From an uncultured Porphyromonadaceae bacterium (GTDB taxonomy: Bacteria; Bacteroidota; Bacteroidia; Bacteroidales; Muribaculaceae): a stretch of DNA of 64,000 nt. The DNA lies in contig CAMHQD010000011.1 of assembly GCA_946187345.1 (NCBI GenBank), positions 1 to 64,000 on the forward strand, read 5' to 3'. The notes under the pieces were generated by a model, which did no database searches, was not told the origin of the DNA, and worked only from the letters and a program-made list of their open reading frames with translations. Positions 7,982-16,550 of this stretch are shown in pieces. Both the position numbers and the translations under genes were made by a program. Each line of letters begins with the position of its first letter. The first letter of the stretch is position 1.

Positions 7982-9922
7982 TCAGTTGTGGAAGATGAGT
8001 GCGCTCTGTGCCGGGACGGTGACCTGGCCGCCACGGATGGTGGCGATGCCGCGCTCGTCGGCCTTGATGTTGCGCACGACGACGGTGTAGTCACCGTCGG
8101 GGACGGTGATGGTGACGGGGCGCTTGTTGGCGTTGAGAGCGACGTAGATGTCACCCCAGTTCTCGCTGACGCCCTGCAGGCGCAGGCCACCCTTGATGTG
8201 GAAGGCGACGAGGCAGTCCTGCCGCGGGAGGAACTCGAGATTGTTGCGGACGAGTTCGGCACTGCCCATGTGGAAGGCGGGGTGCTTCTTGCGGATGTCA
8301 ATCAAGCCGCTGTAGTAACTCATCACCTGAGGATAAAGTTCGAGGTTGTTCCAGTCGAGGTGGTTAATCGAGTCGGGGCTCTCAAAACTGTTGTGTACGC
8401 CCTTCTTGTCGCGCAGCATCTCCTCGCCGCTGAGCATGAAGGGGACGCCTTGTGAGGTGAAGACGGCCGTCTGGGCGAGCAGGTCGAGGCGGATCAGTTC
8501 GTCGGTTGTGATGCCGGGGATGCTTGCCTTGAGGCGGTCCACGAGGCACATATCGTCGTGACACGAGACGTAACTGATGAGTTGCGTGGGCTGCAGGCAC
8601 CAGAAGTGGTCGCTATAGTTGACGCTCTTGATGTCGACTTGGGGGTGCTGCACACCACCCACGATGCCGAACATGATGCTCTGCTCGTGGCCTTTGATGC
8701 CGGCGAGGAAGGCCGGCTTGGTGTCGTCGCTGAACGGCCCCCTCAACGCGTCGCGGATGTCGTCGCTAAAGGCGGCGATGCCCGGCATTTGGTTGGTGGC
8801 GGCCTTCATTGCCAACTTGTCGTGGGGGTAGGCGCACGTGCCGGCGCTCCAGCCCTCGCCGTAAACGTAGATGGCGGGGTCGATGGCGTTGAGTTCGCGC
8901 CGGATGAGGTTCATCGTCTCGATGTCGTGAACGCCCATCAGGTCAAAGCGGAAGCCGTCGATGTGGTACTCGTTGACCCAATATTTGACGCTCTCGACCA
9001 TAAAACGTCGCATGACCTCGTGCTCGCTGGCGGTCTCGTTGCCGCAGCCGCTGCCGTTGCTGTAAGAGCCGTCGGCGTTGAGGCGGTAGAACTCGTTGGG
9101 CATCACCTTCTGGAAGGGGCTGCCGTCCACACTGTAGGTGTGGTTATAGACCACATCGAGGATTACCTTGATGCCGGCGCGGTGGAGGGCCTGCACCATG
9201 AGTTTGAACTCACGGATGCGGGTGACGGGGTTGTAGGGGTCGGTGGAATAGCCACCCTCGGGCACGTTGTAGTTGAGGGGGTCGTAGCCCCAGTTGTACT
9301 TGTTCGCGGCGAGGTTGGTCTCGTCGATTGACGCGTAGTCGAAACTGGGGAGGATGTGTACGGCGTTGACGCCGAGGCGCTTGAGATGCTCGATGGCGCG
9401 CGGCTCGGTGAGGGCGAGGAACTTGCCGGGATACTTGAAGCCGCCGCTGCCGTCGATGGAGAAGTCGCGGTGGTGCAACTCATAGAGGACAAGATCCTTA
9501 GGCGCGATGTCCGGCCGGACGTCCTGCAGCCACCCGTCGGGGTTGGTGGCGCTCATGTCGATGACGGCGCCGCGACGACCGTTGACGCCTACCGCTGTGG
9601 CGAACACGCCCGGCGTCTCGCCCTGCCATTTCTTGCCGTATTTGACGTCAAAGGTGTAGAACTTGCCCTTGAGGTCGCCCTTGACGAGCGTCTGCCAGAG
9701 CAGGTTGTCACCGCCGGTGGGGTTGGCCTTGAGCGAGACGGTCTTGACGGGCTTACCGCCGAGGCCGTCGTTATAGATGCGCAGGGTCACCGCCTTGGCT
9801 CCCGGGAGCGTCTCGATGTCGAAACGCGAGCCGGTGGGGGAGTAGGTGAGTTCCTGCGCCGCGGCGCCGGCCGTGAAGAGTAATGCCATGGCACACGAGA
9901 AAATTCTGTTCAATATTTTCAT
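7982..9922 (-). CDS. pulA: Type I pullulanase (GH13_14)
   Basis: Debranching enzyme that cleaves alpha-1,6 bonds of pullulan and starch, working with the neighbouring amylase-type enzymes. The 646-residue product has a signal peptide (1-~22, FTAGAAAQ), an N-terminal beta domain and a GH13 barrel. The type I pullulanase hallmark YNWGYDP is at 209-215. DVVYNH (256-261), nucleophile D327 (GFRFDLMG), acid/base E356 (YGEGW) and D456 (SCHDD) are intact. It is 112 bp upstream of the SusA-like gene and 116 bp downstream of malQ; both gaps are filled with repeats, but no other gene or TAnnTTTG box is evident, so the three are probably co-transcribed from the malQ promoter. Confidence 0.94.
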   Translation of the reverse strand: MKILNRIFSCAMALLFTAGAAAQELTYSPTGSRFDIETLPGAKAVTLRIYNDGLGGKPVKTVSLKANPTGGDNLLWQTLVKGDLKGKFYTFDVKYGKKWQGETPGVFATAVGVNGRRGAVIDMSATNPDGWLQDVRPDIAPKDLVLYELHHRDFSIDGSGGFKYPGKFLALTEPRAIEHLKRLGVNAVHILPSFDYASIDETNLAANKYNWGYDPLNYNVPEGGYSTDPYNPVTRIREFKLMVQALHRAGIKVILDVVYNHTYSVDGSPFQKVMPNEFYRLNADGSYSNGSGCGNETASEHEVMRRFMVESVKYWVNEYHIDGFRFDLMGVHDIETMNLIRRELNAIDPAIYVYGEGWSAGTCAYPHDKLAMKAATNQMPGIAAFSDDIRDALRGPFSDDTKPAFLAGIKGHEQSIMFGIVGGVQHPQVDIKSVNYSDHFWCLQPTQLISYVSCHDDMCLVDRLKASIPGITTDELIRLDLLAQTAVFTSQGVPFMLSGEEMLRDKKGVHNSFESPDSINHLDWNNLELYPQVMSYYSGLIDIRKKHPAFHMGSAELVRNNLEFLPRQDCLVAFHIKGGLRLQGVSENWGDIYVALNANKRPVTITVPDGDYTVVVRNIKADERGIATIRGGQVTVPAQSALIFHN

Positions 9923-9943
9923 AGTGGAAAAGTTTACCGTTTA

Positions 9944-10033
9944 CAGTCGACCGTTGACCGGCGCGTGGGCGCGCGGTATGGACAACCGTTGCCGCCCAAG
10001 ACGGTCAACGGTCAACGGTCGACGGTCAACTTT
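9944..10033. repeat. Heptamer array, inverted (GACCGTT / GGTCAAC words)
   Basis: Copies of GACCGTT/GTCGACC on the left and of GGTCAAC on the right face each other across a short G+C-rich loop, giving a palindromic array between malQ and pulA. The same word family is at 12886-12917, 29913-29940, 48088-48120 and 50056-50144. Confidence 0.85.
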
Positions 10034-10038
10034 TAATA

Positions 10039-12711
10039 TTAACGGCCGCTGTTGGCGACCATGCCGCTGACGGTCTTGTTGAAGTTGGCCTCACGCATGA
10101 GTTGCTCAATGGTGAGGTGCATGCGGTAGCGCCAGTAGTGCTTGGGGTTGGAGGGCACGTTGATGCGCTCGGCATCGGCATCGCTCAGGCGCAGTTCCTC
10201 GTCGATGGCCATCCAGTCTTGCAGCGAGAGCAGGCAGAGCATCGATGGCGAGTTGAGGTGGTTGCGCACGATGTCGGCTGCGAGCCAACCGGGCAGCGGG
10301 TGCGGCGCGGCGTCTCCCTTCCAGAGCACTTGGTTGTAGTACTGCTGGGTGACGTCCCAGTCCTCGTCCCACCACTGGCGCAGTGTCGCCATGTCGTGGG
10401 TGGAGATGGTGGACACAGAGCGGTAGGGGTTGGCGCTCAGGTTGCCGAACTTGAGGTGGCTGTCCTTGGGCATAGACTGGATTTCGAGGCTGAGGATGCG
10501 CAGTTCGTTCATCACCCAGGGCACGCAGTCGGGCACCATACCGAGGTCTTCGGCACAAACCAGCATACGGGTTGCCTGCACCAACTTGGGCAACTTCTTC
10601 ATCGCCTCGCCGTACCAGAAGTCGTTGTTGCGGCGGTAGTAGTAGTCGTTATAGAGGCGGTTGAAGGCCTGCTTGTCGTTGTCGTAGAGAGCCTCGTAGA
10701 CAAAGTCGAACTGTACCGAGATGCGCGGGTGGAAGAGGTTGGGGTTCTTGTGGTCGCGCAGGAAGAGCACGTCGCTGATGAGGGCCATAAGGCCGTCGCG
10801 GATCCAGATGTCGTCGTCGGTGGTGCGTCCCTCAAAGGCGGCCTCCACCTTGCGCTGGGTGTCAAACTCGGGCTTCATGCGGTACATGTCGTCGTGGGTG
10901 CGCTCAACGTAGGTCTCGCGCACGAGGTTGGCCCACTTGCCAAAGACGCGGTCGAGCACCCAGTCGGCGATAAACGGCTCGGTCATATAGTCCTGGAAGT
11001 TGAGGCCGTAGCCGCGGATTTCGTCGGCGCTCATGCCCAGTGCCGGCGAGAAGTGTCCCATCAGGCCGTGGACAGACTCGATGGGGATTTCCCAGATGCG
11101 GAAGAAGCCGAGCACGTGGTCGATGCGGTAGGCGTCAAAGTACTCCGCCATCTTGCGGAAGCGCTTCACCCACCACGTGCAGCCATCGGCGAGCAGGGCG
11201 TCCCAGTTGTAGGTGGGCAGGCCCCAGTTCTGTCCGTTGGTCGAGAAGGCATCGGGCGGCGCGCCGGCTTGCCCGTTGAGGTTGAAGTACTTGGGCTCGA
11301 CCCATGCCTCGACGCCGTCGCGCGAGATGCCGATGGGAATGTCGCCCTTGAGGATGACGTGCTTGGCGAGAGCGTGCTCGTGGGCGGCGCGCATCTGCTT
11401 GTCGAGGTTGAATTGAACGTAGTACCAGAAGGCAACCTCCTTGAAGGCCTTGGTGCGCGAACTGCCCATTGCCTCGGCCTCGTCATCGGGCAGGGTGTGG
11501 TGGTCGGGCCAGTTGTTGAACACGGCGGTGCCGTACTTGTCGCGGTAGTGGCAGAAGGCGGCGTAGGGCACAAGCCAGTGCTTATTGGCAGTGAAGAAGG
11601 CCTTGAACTCGTCGCTCTTGAGCACTTCGGCACCGGTTTGGTCAAAGAGGAGGTGCAGATATTCGAGTTTGGCGTTGTTGACGCGCTCATAGTCGATTTG
11701 CGGCAGGGCGTTCAATTCCTGACGCAGTGCCTCAAACTCGGCGGCACGCTTCTTGTCGGCGAGGGCCGGCAACTGGCGCAGGTCGGTGAACTGGGGGTGG
11801 AGGGCATAGATGCTGATGCTCTTGTAGGGGTAACTGTCGACCCACGTGCCTGTCATGGTGGTGTCGTTGATGGGCAGCACCTGGAGGGCACACTGGCCGG
11901 TGGAGGCCACCCAGTCGACCATCGCCTTGAGGTCGCCGAAGTCGCCCACGCCGAAACTGCCCTCGCTGCGCAGCGAGAAGACCGGGATGACGGTGCCGGC
12001 AATCTTGGTGGGGTAGTAGGGGAAGTAGGCTTGCAGGAGTTCGTAAACGATGACATCACCCGAGCGCGTGGGCGGCATGACGACGCGGCGGTTGTCGCCG
12101 GTCTCCCATGTGACGCCCTCGGGGCCTGTGGCGGCGAACTTGAACTCCACGATGGGGTTCTTGAACTTGGCGATGTCGAGCGTGGCGACCCACTCGTTGG
12201 GCTTGTGCTCGGCCATCGACACGCCGTTGGCGGCGTCCCAGTCGCCCAGCGCGGCCTCGTTGCCGACAACCAGCAGTCGCTCGCCGGAGCGCAGTTGCGG
12301 CGCGCGCACCTTGAGTTGGACAGTGCGGCTATAGCGCGTGGGCTCAACGGCAACGCTGCGGTCGTGAGCCGCGACGCAGTCGGTGAACGCGCTGCTGTAG
12401 AGGTAACTGTCCTCGGGCAGGTCATTCCAGTGGTCGTAGACGATATACTTGCCGCCCTTGACGGCGTTGAGGTCGAGACGGTGGGTGACCACGAGCCACT
12501 CGTGGCGCACCTCGTTCTCGCCGCGGTTGACGCTGTAGTAGTAGTCGAGGGTCTCGGGTGTCTTGTCAAGTTCGATGTCCACGCGCCAGACGCGACCATC
12601 GCTGGTCTTCATCAAGTGTCGGGCCTCGACCTCACCGCGCTCGTTGAGCACGTTGAGGAGGATTTCCTCGCCGTAGATGGTCTGGTAATCAAGATTAAAT
12701 TTGATTTTCAT
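10039..12711 (-). CDS. malQ: 4-alpha-glucanotransferase (amylomaltase, GH77) with two CBM20 domains
   Basis: Disproportionates maltodextrins, transferring glucan chains and releasing glucose. No signal peptide is present, so it acts in the cytoplasm. The 890-residue length suits the plant DPE2/Bacteroidetes form with two N-terminal CBM20 modules (~1-110 and ~130-235; LRSGERLLVVGNEAALGDWD is the second). The GH77 domain contains nucleophile D531 (YRIDHVLGFFRIWEIP), acid/base E721 (CAEDLGMVP) and the THDM motif after it. It opens a minus-strand group followed by pulA and the SusA-like gene. A perfect LacI-type palindrome (12813-12826) lies 55 bp above a TATCTTTA box at 12750-12757. Confidence 0.95.
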   Translation of the reverse strand: MKIKFNLDYQTIYGEEILLNVLNERGEVEARHLMKTSDGRVWRVDIELDKTPETLDYYYSVNRGENEVRHEWLVVTHRLDLNAVKGGKYIVYDHWNDLPEDSYLYSSAFTDCVAAHDRSVAVEPTRYSRTVQLKVRAPQLRSGERLLVVGNEAALGDWDAANGVSMAEHKPNEWVATLDIAKFKNPIVEFKFAATGPEGVTWETGDNRRVVMPPTRSGDVIVYELLQAYFPYYPTKIAGTVIPVFSLRSEGSFGVGDFGDLKAMVDWVASTGQCALQVLPINDTTMTGTWVDSYPYKSISIYALHPQFTDLRQLPALADKKRAAEFEALRQELNALPQIDYERVNNAKLEYLHLLFDQTGAEVLKSDEFKAFFTANKHWLVPYAAFCHYRDKYGTAVFNNWPDHHTLPDDEAEAMGSSRTKAFKEVAFWYYVQFNLDKQMRAAHEHALAKHVILKGDIPIGISRDGVEAWVEPKYFNLNGQAGAPPDAFSTNGQNWGLPTYNWDALLADGCTWWVKRFRKMAEYFDAYRIDHVLGFFRIWEIPIESVHGLMGHFSPALGMSADEIRGYGLNFQDYMTEPFIADWVLDRVFGKWANLVRETYVERTHDDMYRMKPEFDTQRKVEAAFEGRTTDDDIWIRDGLMALISDVLFLRDHKNPNLFHPRISVQFDFVYEALYDNDKQAFNRLYNDYYYRRNNDFWYGEAMKKLPKLVQATRMLVCAEDLGMVPDCVPWVMNELRILSLEIQSMPKDSHLKFGNLSANPYRSVSTISTHDMATLRQWWDEDWDVTQQYYNQVLWKGDAAPHPLPGWLAADIVRNHLNSPSMLCLLSLQDWMAIDEELRLSDADAERINVPSNPKHYWRYRMHLTIEQLMREANFNKTVSGMVANSGR

Positions 12712-12749
12712 GAAAATTGTACTTTAATAGTTAGTTGTTTATTTTGTTG

Positions 12750-12757
12750 TAAAGATA
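12750..12757 (-). promoter_or_regulatory. -7 box (TATCTTTA) for malQ
   Basis: Read on the minus strand this is TATCTTTA, one base off TAnnTTTG, 38 bp before the malQ start. It is called mainly because its distance to the upstream palindrome equals that of the other two operators in this region. Confidence 0.5.
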
Positions 12758-12812
12758 ATGAAAAAAGCCGATGTGTGATTTCACGCGTGCGAAACAAAAT
12801 AATAATAATTAG

Positions 12813-12826
12813 TGCAAACGTTTGCA
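12813..12826. promoter_or_regulatory. Perfect LacI-type operator upstream of malQ
   Basis: TGCAAACGTTTGCA, a perfect 14-bp palindrome with central CG. Its promoter-proximal end is exactly 55 bp from the -7 box at 12757. Confidence 0.75.
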
Positions 12827-12885
12827 TTATTGAGATGTAAAAAAGGTGCGGCAACCCGTTGTAATCGGGAATGCCGCACCTGAAG

Positions 12886-12917
12886 CGGTCAACGGTCAAC
12901 CGTTAACGGTCAACTTT
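12886..12917. repeat. GGTCAAC heptamer array
   Basis: Four words of the GGTCAAC family in a row just after the stop codon of the SusE/F-like gene. Confidence 0.8.
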
Positions 12918-12923
12918 TCAAAA

Positions 12924-14648
12924 TTACTGAGCGAGGATAGCCTCGAGCACGGCGTTGACATCGCCCACGTCGACGCTGGTGTCGCCGTTGACGTTGAATT
13001 TGGCCTCGTTGTTGCCGGCGAGGATGGCCTCGAGGATGGCGTTCACGTCGCCCACGTCGACCTTGTTGTCGCCGTTGACGTCGAACTTGTTGCCCTCGCC
13101 GGCCTTGGCGATGACGAAGGTGAGAGCATTCAAGTCAACCGTGAACTTGTAACTGCCGGCGGGAGCGCAGAAAGCGGTCTCGCCCTTGACGATGGCCAGT
13201 TCGCTGCCGAACTCGTCCTCGCCGATTACGTAGTCATTCTCGCTGTCCTTGACAGTGGCGGCGCCGTAGCGGTAGCCGCTGATACCCTCCCAAGCGTCGG
13301 CGAGTTTGCCGGTGAAACTGAAGTAACCGTTGCCGTCGCCGCAGTCATTGACGGTGACGTCCTTGGTGAACTTCTTGCCCTCGACCAGGGTCATCTTGCT
13401 GCCGATGTTGGAGGCCCAGTCGGCGTTGCTGTCAACGTGGCCGAGGATGTACAGTTCGGGATCAGGCTCGACGCCTTTCTCAAACTTGACGGTCATATTG
13501 GCCATATCGACGGTGATGTCGTAGTAGCCCGGGGTGAGTTCAAAACTCTTGTCGTTGCCCTTGACGATGGCGATCTCGGTGCCGATGTTGCTGTCGTCGA
13601 TGACGTAGTTCTCGGCCTCGGTCTCGGCGCCCAGGCGCAGATCCTTAATCTGGTCCCAACCGCTCTGGTCGTCAAAGTCGGCGATGTTCTGGCTCAAGGT
13701 GAGCCAGCCCTTGCCCTCATACTCGTCGCGCACGACGATGGTGCCGGTGTAGATGTCACCGTTTTGGCTGAGTTGGATGCCCTCGCTGGGGAGGAAGCCG
13801 TTGGTGCCCTCGAGGTGACCGATCACCCACACGCCGTCAGCCTCCTTGGGCTCTGGACCGGGGTTGTCGCCGTCCACGGCGATGTTGAGCACACACGAGG
13901 TCTCGGTGACGTCCTTGACCGTGAGGATCAGGTTGCCGGTGAGCGGCATGGTCATGTTCTCGGTGTAACCGGCCTGGAGGGTGTTGTCACCCTCAACGAG
14001 AGCATCGGCGGTGCCGTACACGCCCATGTTGAACAGGCCCCAGTCGAGGTCGGCCTGCTCTGCCGTGGTGCCGGCCATCTTGAACTGGCCGCCGTGAGAG
14101 GTGACCTGAATGCTGTGGGTGCCGTCGTCGTTCTTCTCAAACATCATCGCGGGAGGCATCGCCCAGTCGCCGTAGTCGGCACCGGTGATGTAGAACGTGA
14201 GTTTGCTGGCGTCAAACGGCTCGGCCTCGCCCTTCTCGGTGATGGTGATCACGAGCATAGCGCTGCTGGTGTTGAACACGATGTGGAGGTCGCTAATCAC
14301 AGAGAGGGTCACTGAGGGGCTGGCATCGCTGCCGGCGGTCAGACGTTGCGGCTTGCCGCTGGTGATAGCGAAACCACCACCGAAACGGTACTCCAGGATG
14401 GCCGCCCAATCGTCGGTCTTCTCGCCGGTGCTGAGTTGCGTGGTGAATGAGAACCACTTTTGGCCCGGATTGACATCGGTGAGGTCAAGGACATACTCGC
14501 TCTCGGAAGCGCCCTGATTCATCTTGACGCCGTCGTTGGTCACCCAGCCCTTGCCGAGGTCGCCGATGATCCAGCAGTCAGCGTTGGCGCTGAGGCTCAC
14601 GAGAGCCGCCAGAGCCAACAAGAGGAAAGAAAAGTAATTTTTCTTCAT
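12924..14648 (-). CDS. Secreted SusE/F-like multi-module protein with C-terminal dockerin
   Basis: Probably binds alpha-glucan outside the cytoplasm; this is inferred, because SusE/F-type modules diverge strongly. The 574-residue product has a signal peptide (1-23, SLSANA) without a usable lipobox, unlike classical SusE/F lipoproteins. About four beta modules follow (24-140, 148-260, 272-392, 396-505); several start with W/Y-V/I-hydrophobic-G (CWIIGDLG, VWVIGHLEG, LYILGHVDS) and end with a FTVDL/ITVDM strand. Residues 513-574 are a two-repeat dockerin. The gene sits upstream of malQ on the same strand and has its own operator and -7 box. Module style matches the partial gene at 1-1349. Confidence 0.75.
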   Translation of the reverse strand: MKKNYFSFLLLALAALVSLSANADCWIIGDLGKGWVTNDGVKMNQGASESEYVLDLTDVNPGQKWFSFTTQLSTGEKTDDWAAILEYRFGGGFAITSGKPQRLTAGSDASPSVTLSVISDLHIVFNTSSAMLVITITEKGEAEPFDASKLTFYITGADYGDWAMPPAMMFEKNDDGTHSIQVTSHGGQFKMAGTTAEQADLDWGLFNMGVYGTADALVEGDNTLQAGYTENMTMPLTGNLILTVKDVTETSCVLNIAVDGDNPGPEPKEADGVWVIGHLEGTNGFLPSEGIQLSQNGDIYTGTIVVRDEYEGKGWLTLSQNIADFDDQSGWDQIKDLRLGAETEAENYVIDDSNIGTEIAIVKGNDKSFELTPGYYDITVDMANMTVKFEKGVEPDPELYILGHVDSNADWASNIGSKMTLVEGKKFTKDVTVNDCGDGNGYFSFTGKLADAWEGISGYRYGAATVKDSENDYVIGEDEFGSELAIVKGETAFCAPAGSYKFTVDLNALTFVIAKAGEGNKFDVNGDNKVDVGDVNAILEAILAGNNEAKFNVNGDTSVDVGDVNAVLEAILAQ

Positions 14649-14762
14649 AAACTGTTAGTTGTTAGTTAAGTTGGTTAATAAAAATGTATTTCAAATTCAT
14701 TCTCCTCCTGAAAGAGGGGGTGGGGAGGAATTGATTGCATTAAGAGTTTATTTTACAACCTC

Positions 14763-14770
14763 CAAAATTA
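14763..14770 (-). promoter_or_regulatory. -7 box (TAATTTTG) for the SusE/F-like gene
   Basis: TAATTTTG on the minus strand matches TAnnTTTG, 114 bp before the start codon. No -33 TTTG is visible at the usual distance. Confidence 0.58.
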
Positions 14771-14825
14771 CAGATTTATTCTTTTATAATGTGACTTGTG
14801 ATTTCTAAAAACAGCGAGAAATTTG

Positions 14826-14839
14826 TGCAATCGTTTGCG
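14826..14839. promoter_or_regulatory. LacI-type operator upstream of the SusE/F-like gene
   Basis: TGCAATCGTTTGCG (minus strand CGCAAACGATTGCA), a palindrome with two imperfect positions, lies exactly 55 bp from the -7 box at 14770. Confidence 0.65.
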
Positions 14840-14854
14840 GCGCGACTACGGAAA

Positions 14855-14935
14855 GCAGCCACAAGGTGGCTGCACACCGAACGGCGTGGCCTCAACGAAC
14901 GCAGCCACAAGGTGGCTGCACACCGAACGGCGGAA
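14855..14935. repeat. Tandem palindromic element (GCAGCCAC...GTGGCTGC), two copies
   Basis: Two copies start at 14855 and 14901, 46 bp apart. Each has a hairpin-forming GCAGCCAC/GTGGCTGC followed by ACACCGAACGG. A third copy in reverse orientation lies at 62148-62176. Confidence 0.82.
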
Positions 14936-15106
14936 TTATGTGGTGCGCATTATGAATTGTGGATTAATTTGAGTAATTTTGTGGCGCGGTTGGTCGACGA
15001 AATGGCGGCGTTGGTCGACCGCTGTGGCCCGAATGTCGATTGCGGCCGGTTGGCACTTAAACTCAATGGTGTTGCAATCGTCTAATCAACAAACGAATAG
15101 CAATTA

Positions 15107-15146
15107 CGCATTATGAATTATGCATTATGAATTAAGAATTAATTTA
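15107..15146. repeat. AATTATG/CATTATG heptamer array
   Basis: Consecutive 7-bp words (CATTATG, AATTATG, CATTATG, AATTAAG) immediately upstream of the gene starting at 15161. Confidence 0.85.
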
Positions 15147-15160
15147 ACGATATAACGATT

Positions 15161-16429
15161 ATGAAAACGACAGTACGCAACATGATGATGTGCCTGGCGA
15201 TGATCGCGGCACTGATGCTCACGGCGTTGAGCGTTGACGCGCAGTCGCGCGATCGTAGGCGCCCCAGTGTGAGCAACACCGGCGGCAGTTCAAGCAGCAG
15301 TTCCGGCAGCCGCTCGACAAGCGGTTCGAGCGGTAACCGTCCGAGCGTGGACCGTCCGCGCTCGAGCGACCGTCCGAGCGTTGACCGCTCGTCTCGCGGC
15401 AGTGACCGCTCGGGCTCGATGAGCAGCGGTCGTAGCCGTGGCGGCTCCCGTCCCGAGAGCGGCGGCGGCTCGACCACGCGCCCTGACGGCGGCAGCAACG
15501 GCGGCCATAGCGGCGGCGGCTCGACCACGCGCCCCGATGGCGGCACCCACGGCGGCCATAGCGGCGGCGGCTCTACCACGCGCCCTGACAGCGGCAGCCA
15601 CGGCGGCCACGGCGGCGGCTCGACCACGCGCCCCGATGGCGGCAGTCACGGCGGCCACAGTGGCCACAGTGGTGGCGGCTCTACCACGCGCCCTGACGGC
15701 GGCAGCCACGGCGGCGGCCATAGCGGCAGCGGTTACAGCGGCGGCGGCAGTCATCGTCCGAGCGACCGCGGCAGTTACCGTCCCGGCGACAGCCGTCCCC
15801 ACGGCAGTTACCGTCCCGGCGACCATGGCGGCAGCCATCGTCCCGGCGGCTACGACCATCGCCCAACGCCGCGCGGCCATTACGGCGGCTACTACCACCA
15901 CGGCGGTCCGCGTCACGACTGGTCGCGCCCCGCGCCTCCTCCCCACCGTGCCTATCGTCCTGTGCATCACCGCTGGTATCGCCCTGTGATACCTCACGGC
16001 TACCGTCCCTACCACCGCGCTCCGGTCATCGACCGTATCTTGGGCATCACCTTCGGCACGCTCTACAGCGTCTCGCTCGACTATCTCTACAATGGCGGCT
16101 ATGTGATTGACGGCTATGACACCGGTATTGTCTATCTGCGCGATGTGACGATGGTGGGCACACTGTGGCCCGACGCGATGCTCAACTACGACACCGCCGG
16201 CCGACTGGTGAACTCGCAGTTCTTCTACAGCACGGCCTATCTGGACCACACCCGTTTCAACCGCGTCTACAGCGACCTGTGCGCGGTCTACGGCACTCCC
16301 ATCGAGGTGAACCGCGGCATGGTGGGCGCCGAGGCGACCTGGTTCGGCGGCAATTCCACCGGCTATGTGACGCTGACGCTCACGGCCGACGCCGGCCGCT
16401 ACTACACGACGCTGTCGATCGGCATGTAG
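15161..16429 (+). CDS. Secreted Gly/Ser/His-rich repeat protein of unknown function
   Basis: I do not recognise a family. The 422-residue product has a signal peptide (1-~27, ALSVDAQ). An Arg/Ser-rich stretch follows, then about five tandem copies of a ~17-residue unit (GGGSTTRPDGGSxGGHS) at ~105-195. Next comes a Pro/His/Tyr/Arg-rich part (YRPGDSRPHGSYRPG, HHRWYRPVIPHGYRPYHR) and a folded-looking C-terminal domain (~285-422) with GTLYSVSLDYLYNGGYVIDGY and a final beta-rich segment. The high His content could bind metal, but that is only a guess. It stands alone between two minus-strand dockerin genes; a heptamer array lies at each end. Confidence 0.72.
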   Translation: MKTTVRNMMMCLAMIAALMLTALSVDAQSRDRRRPSVSNTGGSSSSSSGSRSTSGSSGNRPSVDRPRSSDRPSVDRSSRGSDRSGSMSSGRSRGGSRPESGGGSTTRPDGGSNGGHSGGGSTTRPDGGTHGGHSGGGSTTRPDSGSHGGHGGGSTTRPDGGSHGGHSGHSGGGSTTRPDGGSHGGGHSGSGYSGGGSHRPSDRGSYRPGDSRPHGSYRPGDHGGSHRPGGYDHRPTPRGHYGGYYHHGGPRHDWSRPAPPPHRAYRPVHHRWYRPVIPHGYRPYHRAPVIDRILGITFGTLYSVSLDYLYNGGYVIDGYDTGIVYLRDVTMVGTLWPDAMLNYDTAGRLVNSQFFYSTAYLDHTRFNRVYSDLCAVYGTPIEVNRGMVGAEATWFGGNSTGYVTLTLTADAGRYYTTLSIGM

Positions 16430-16550
16430 CACGTAGCACGTAGCATGTAGCACGTAGCACGTAGCATGTAGGGCCTGGGCTGTCGCCCCCTGTCGGGGGC
16501 TCTTGGCCAGGCCCTACGTGCTATATGCTACGTGCTACATGCTATTTCGT
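16429..16550. repeat. Inverted heptamer array with central GC-rich palindrome
   Basis: Words of the GTAGCAC/GTAGCAT family (16429-16468) face their complements (16518-16550) across GTAGGGCCTGGGC...GCCAGGCCCTAC with an inner CCCCCTGTCGGGGG hairpin. The block lies between convergent genes and could act as a bidirectional terminator. The right array overlaps the last codons of the minus-strand gene. Confidence 0.82.

Larger units (their letters stand above)
14649..15160. other. 512-bp divergent intergenic region
   Basis: From left to right it holds TTAGTTG heptamers (14654-14673), a CTCCT/AGGGGG palindrome (14700-14735), the -7 box and operator for the minus-strand SusE/F-like gene, two copies of a GCAGCCAC...GTGGCTGCACACCGAACGG element (14855-14935) and an AATTATG/CATTATG heptamer array (15107-15146). 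A 95-codon frame across it runs through these elements and is not called as a gene. Confidence 0.7.

Noticed and set aside
5956..8301. N-terminally extended SusA-like protein (781 codons)
   Set aside because: The extension crosses an intergenic palindrome and the 3' part of pulA; the internal Met at 7869 is followed by a proper signal peptide.
10102..12840. A 912-codon open frame on the plus strand opposite malQ
   Set aside because: It is a shadow of the G+C-rich malQ codons: Val/Ala/His/Gly-rich, no motifs, and malQ has a complete GH77 active site on the other strand.
14798..15085. 95-codon frame in the SusE/F-like upstream region
   Set aside because: It runs through the LacI-type operator and two palindromic repeat copies and has no recognisable motif or start signal.
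15290..16453. Long Ala/Arg-rich antisense frame over the Gly/Ser-rich gene
   Set aside because: Composition follows from reading GGC/GCC repeats backwards; the plus-strand frame has a signal peptide and a folded-looking C-terminus.
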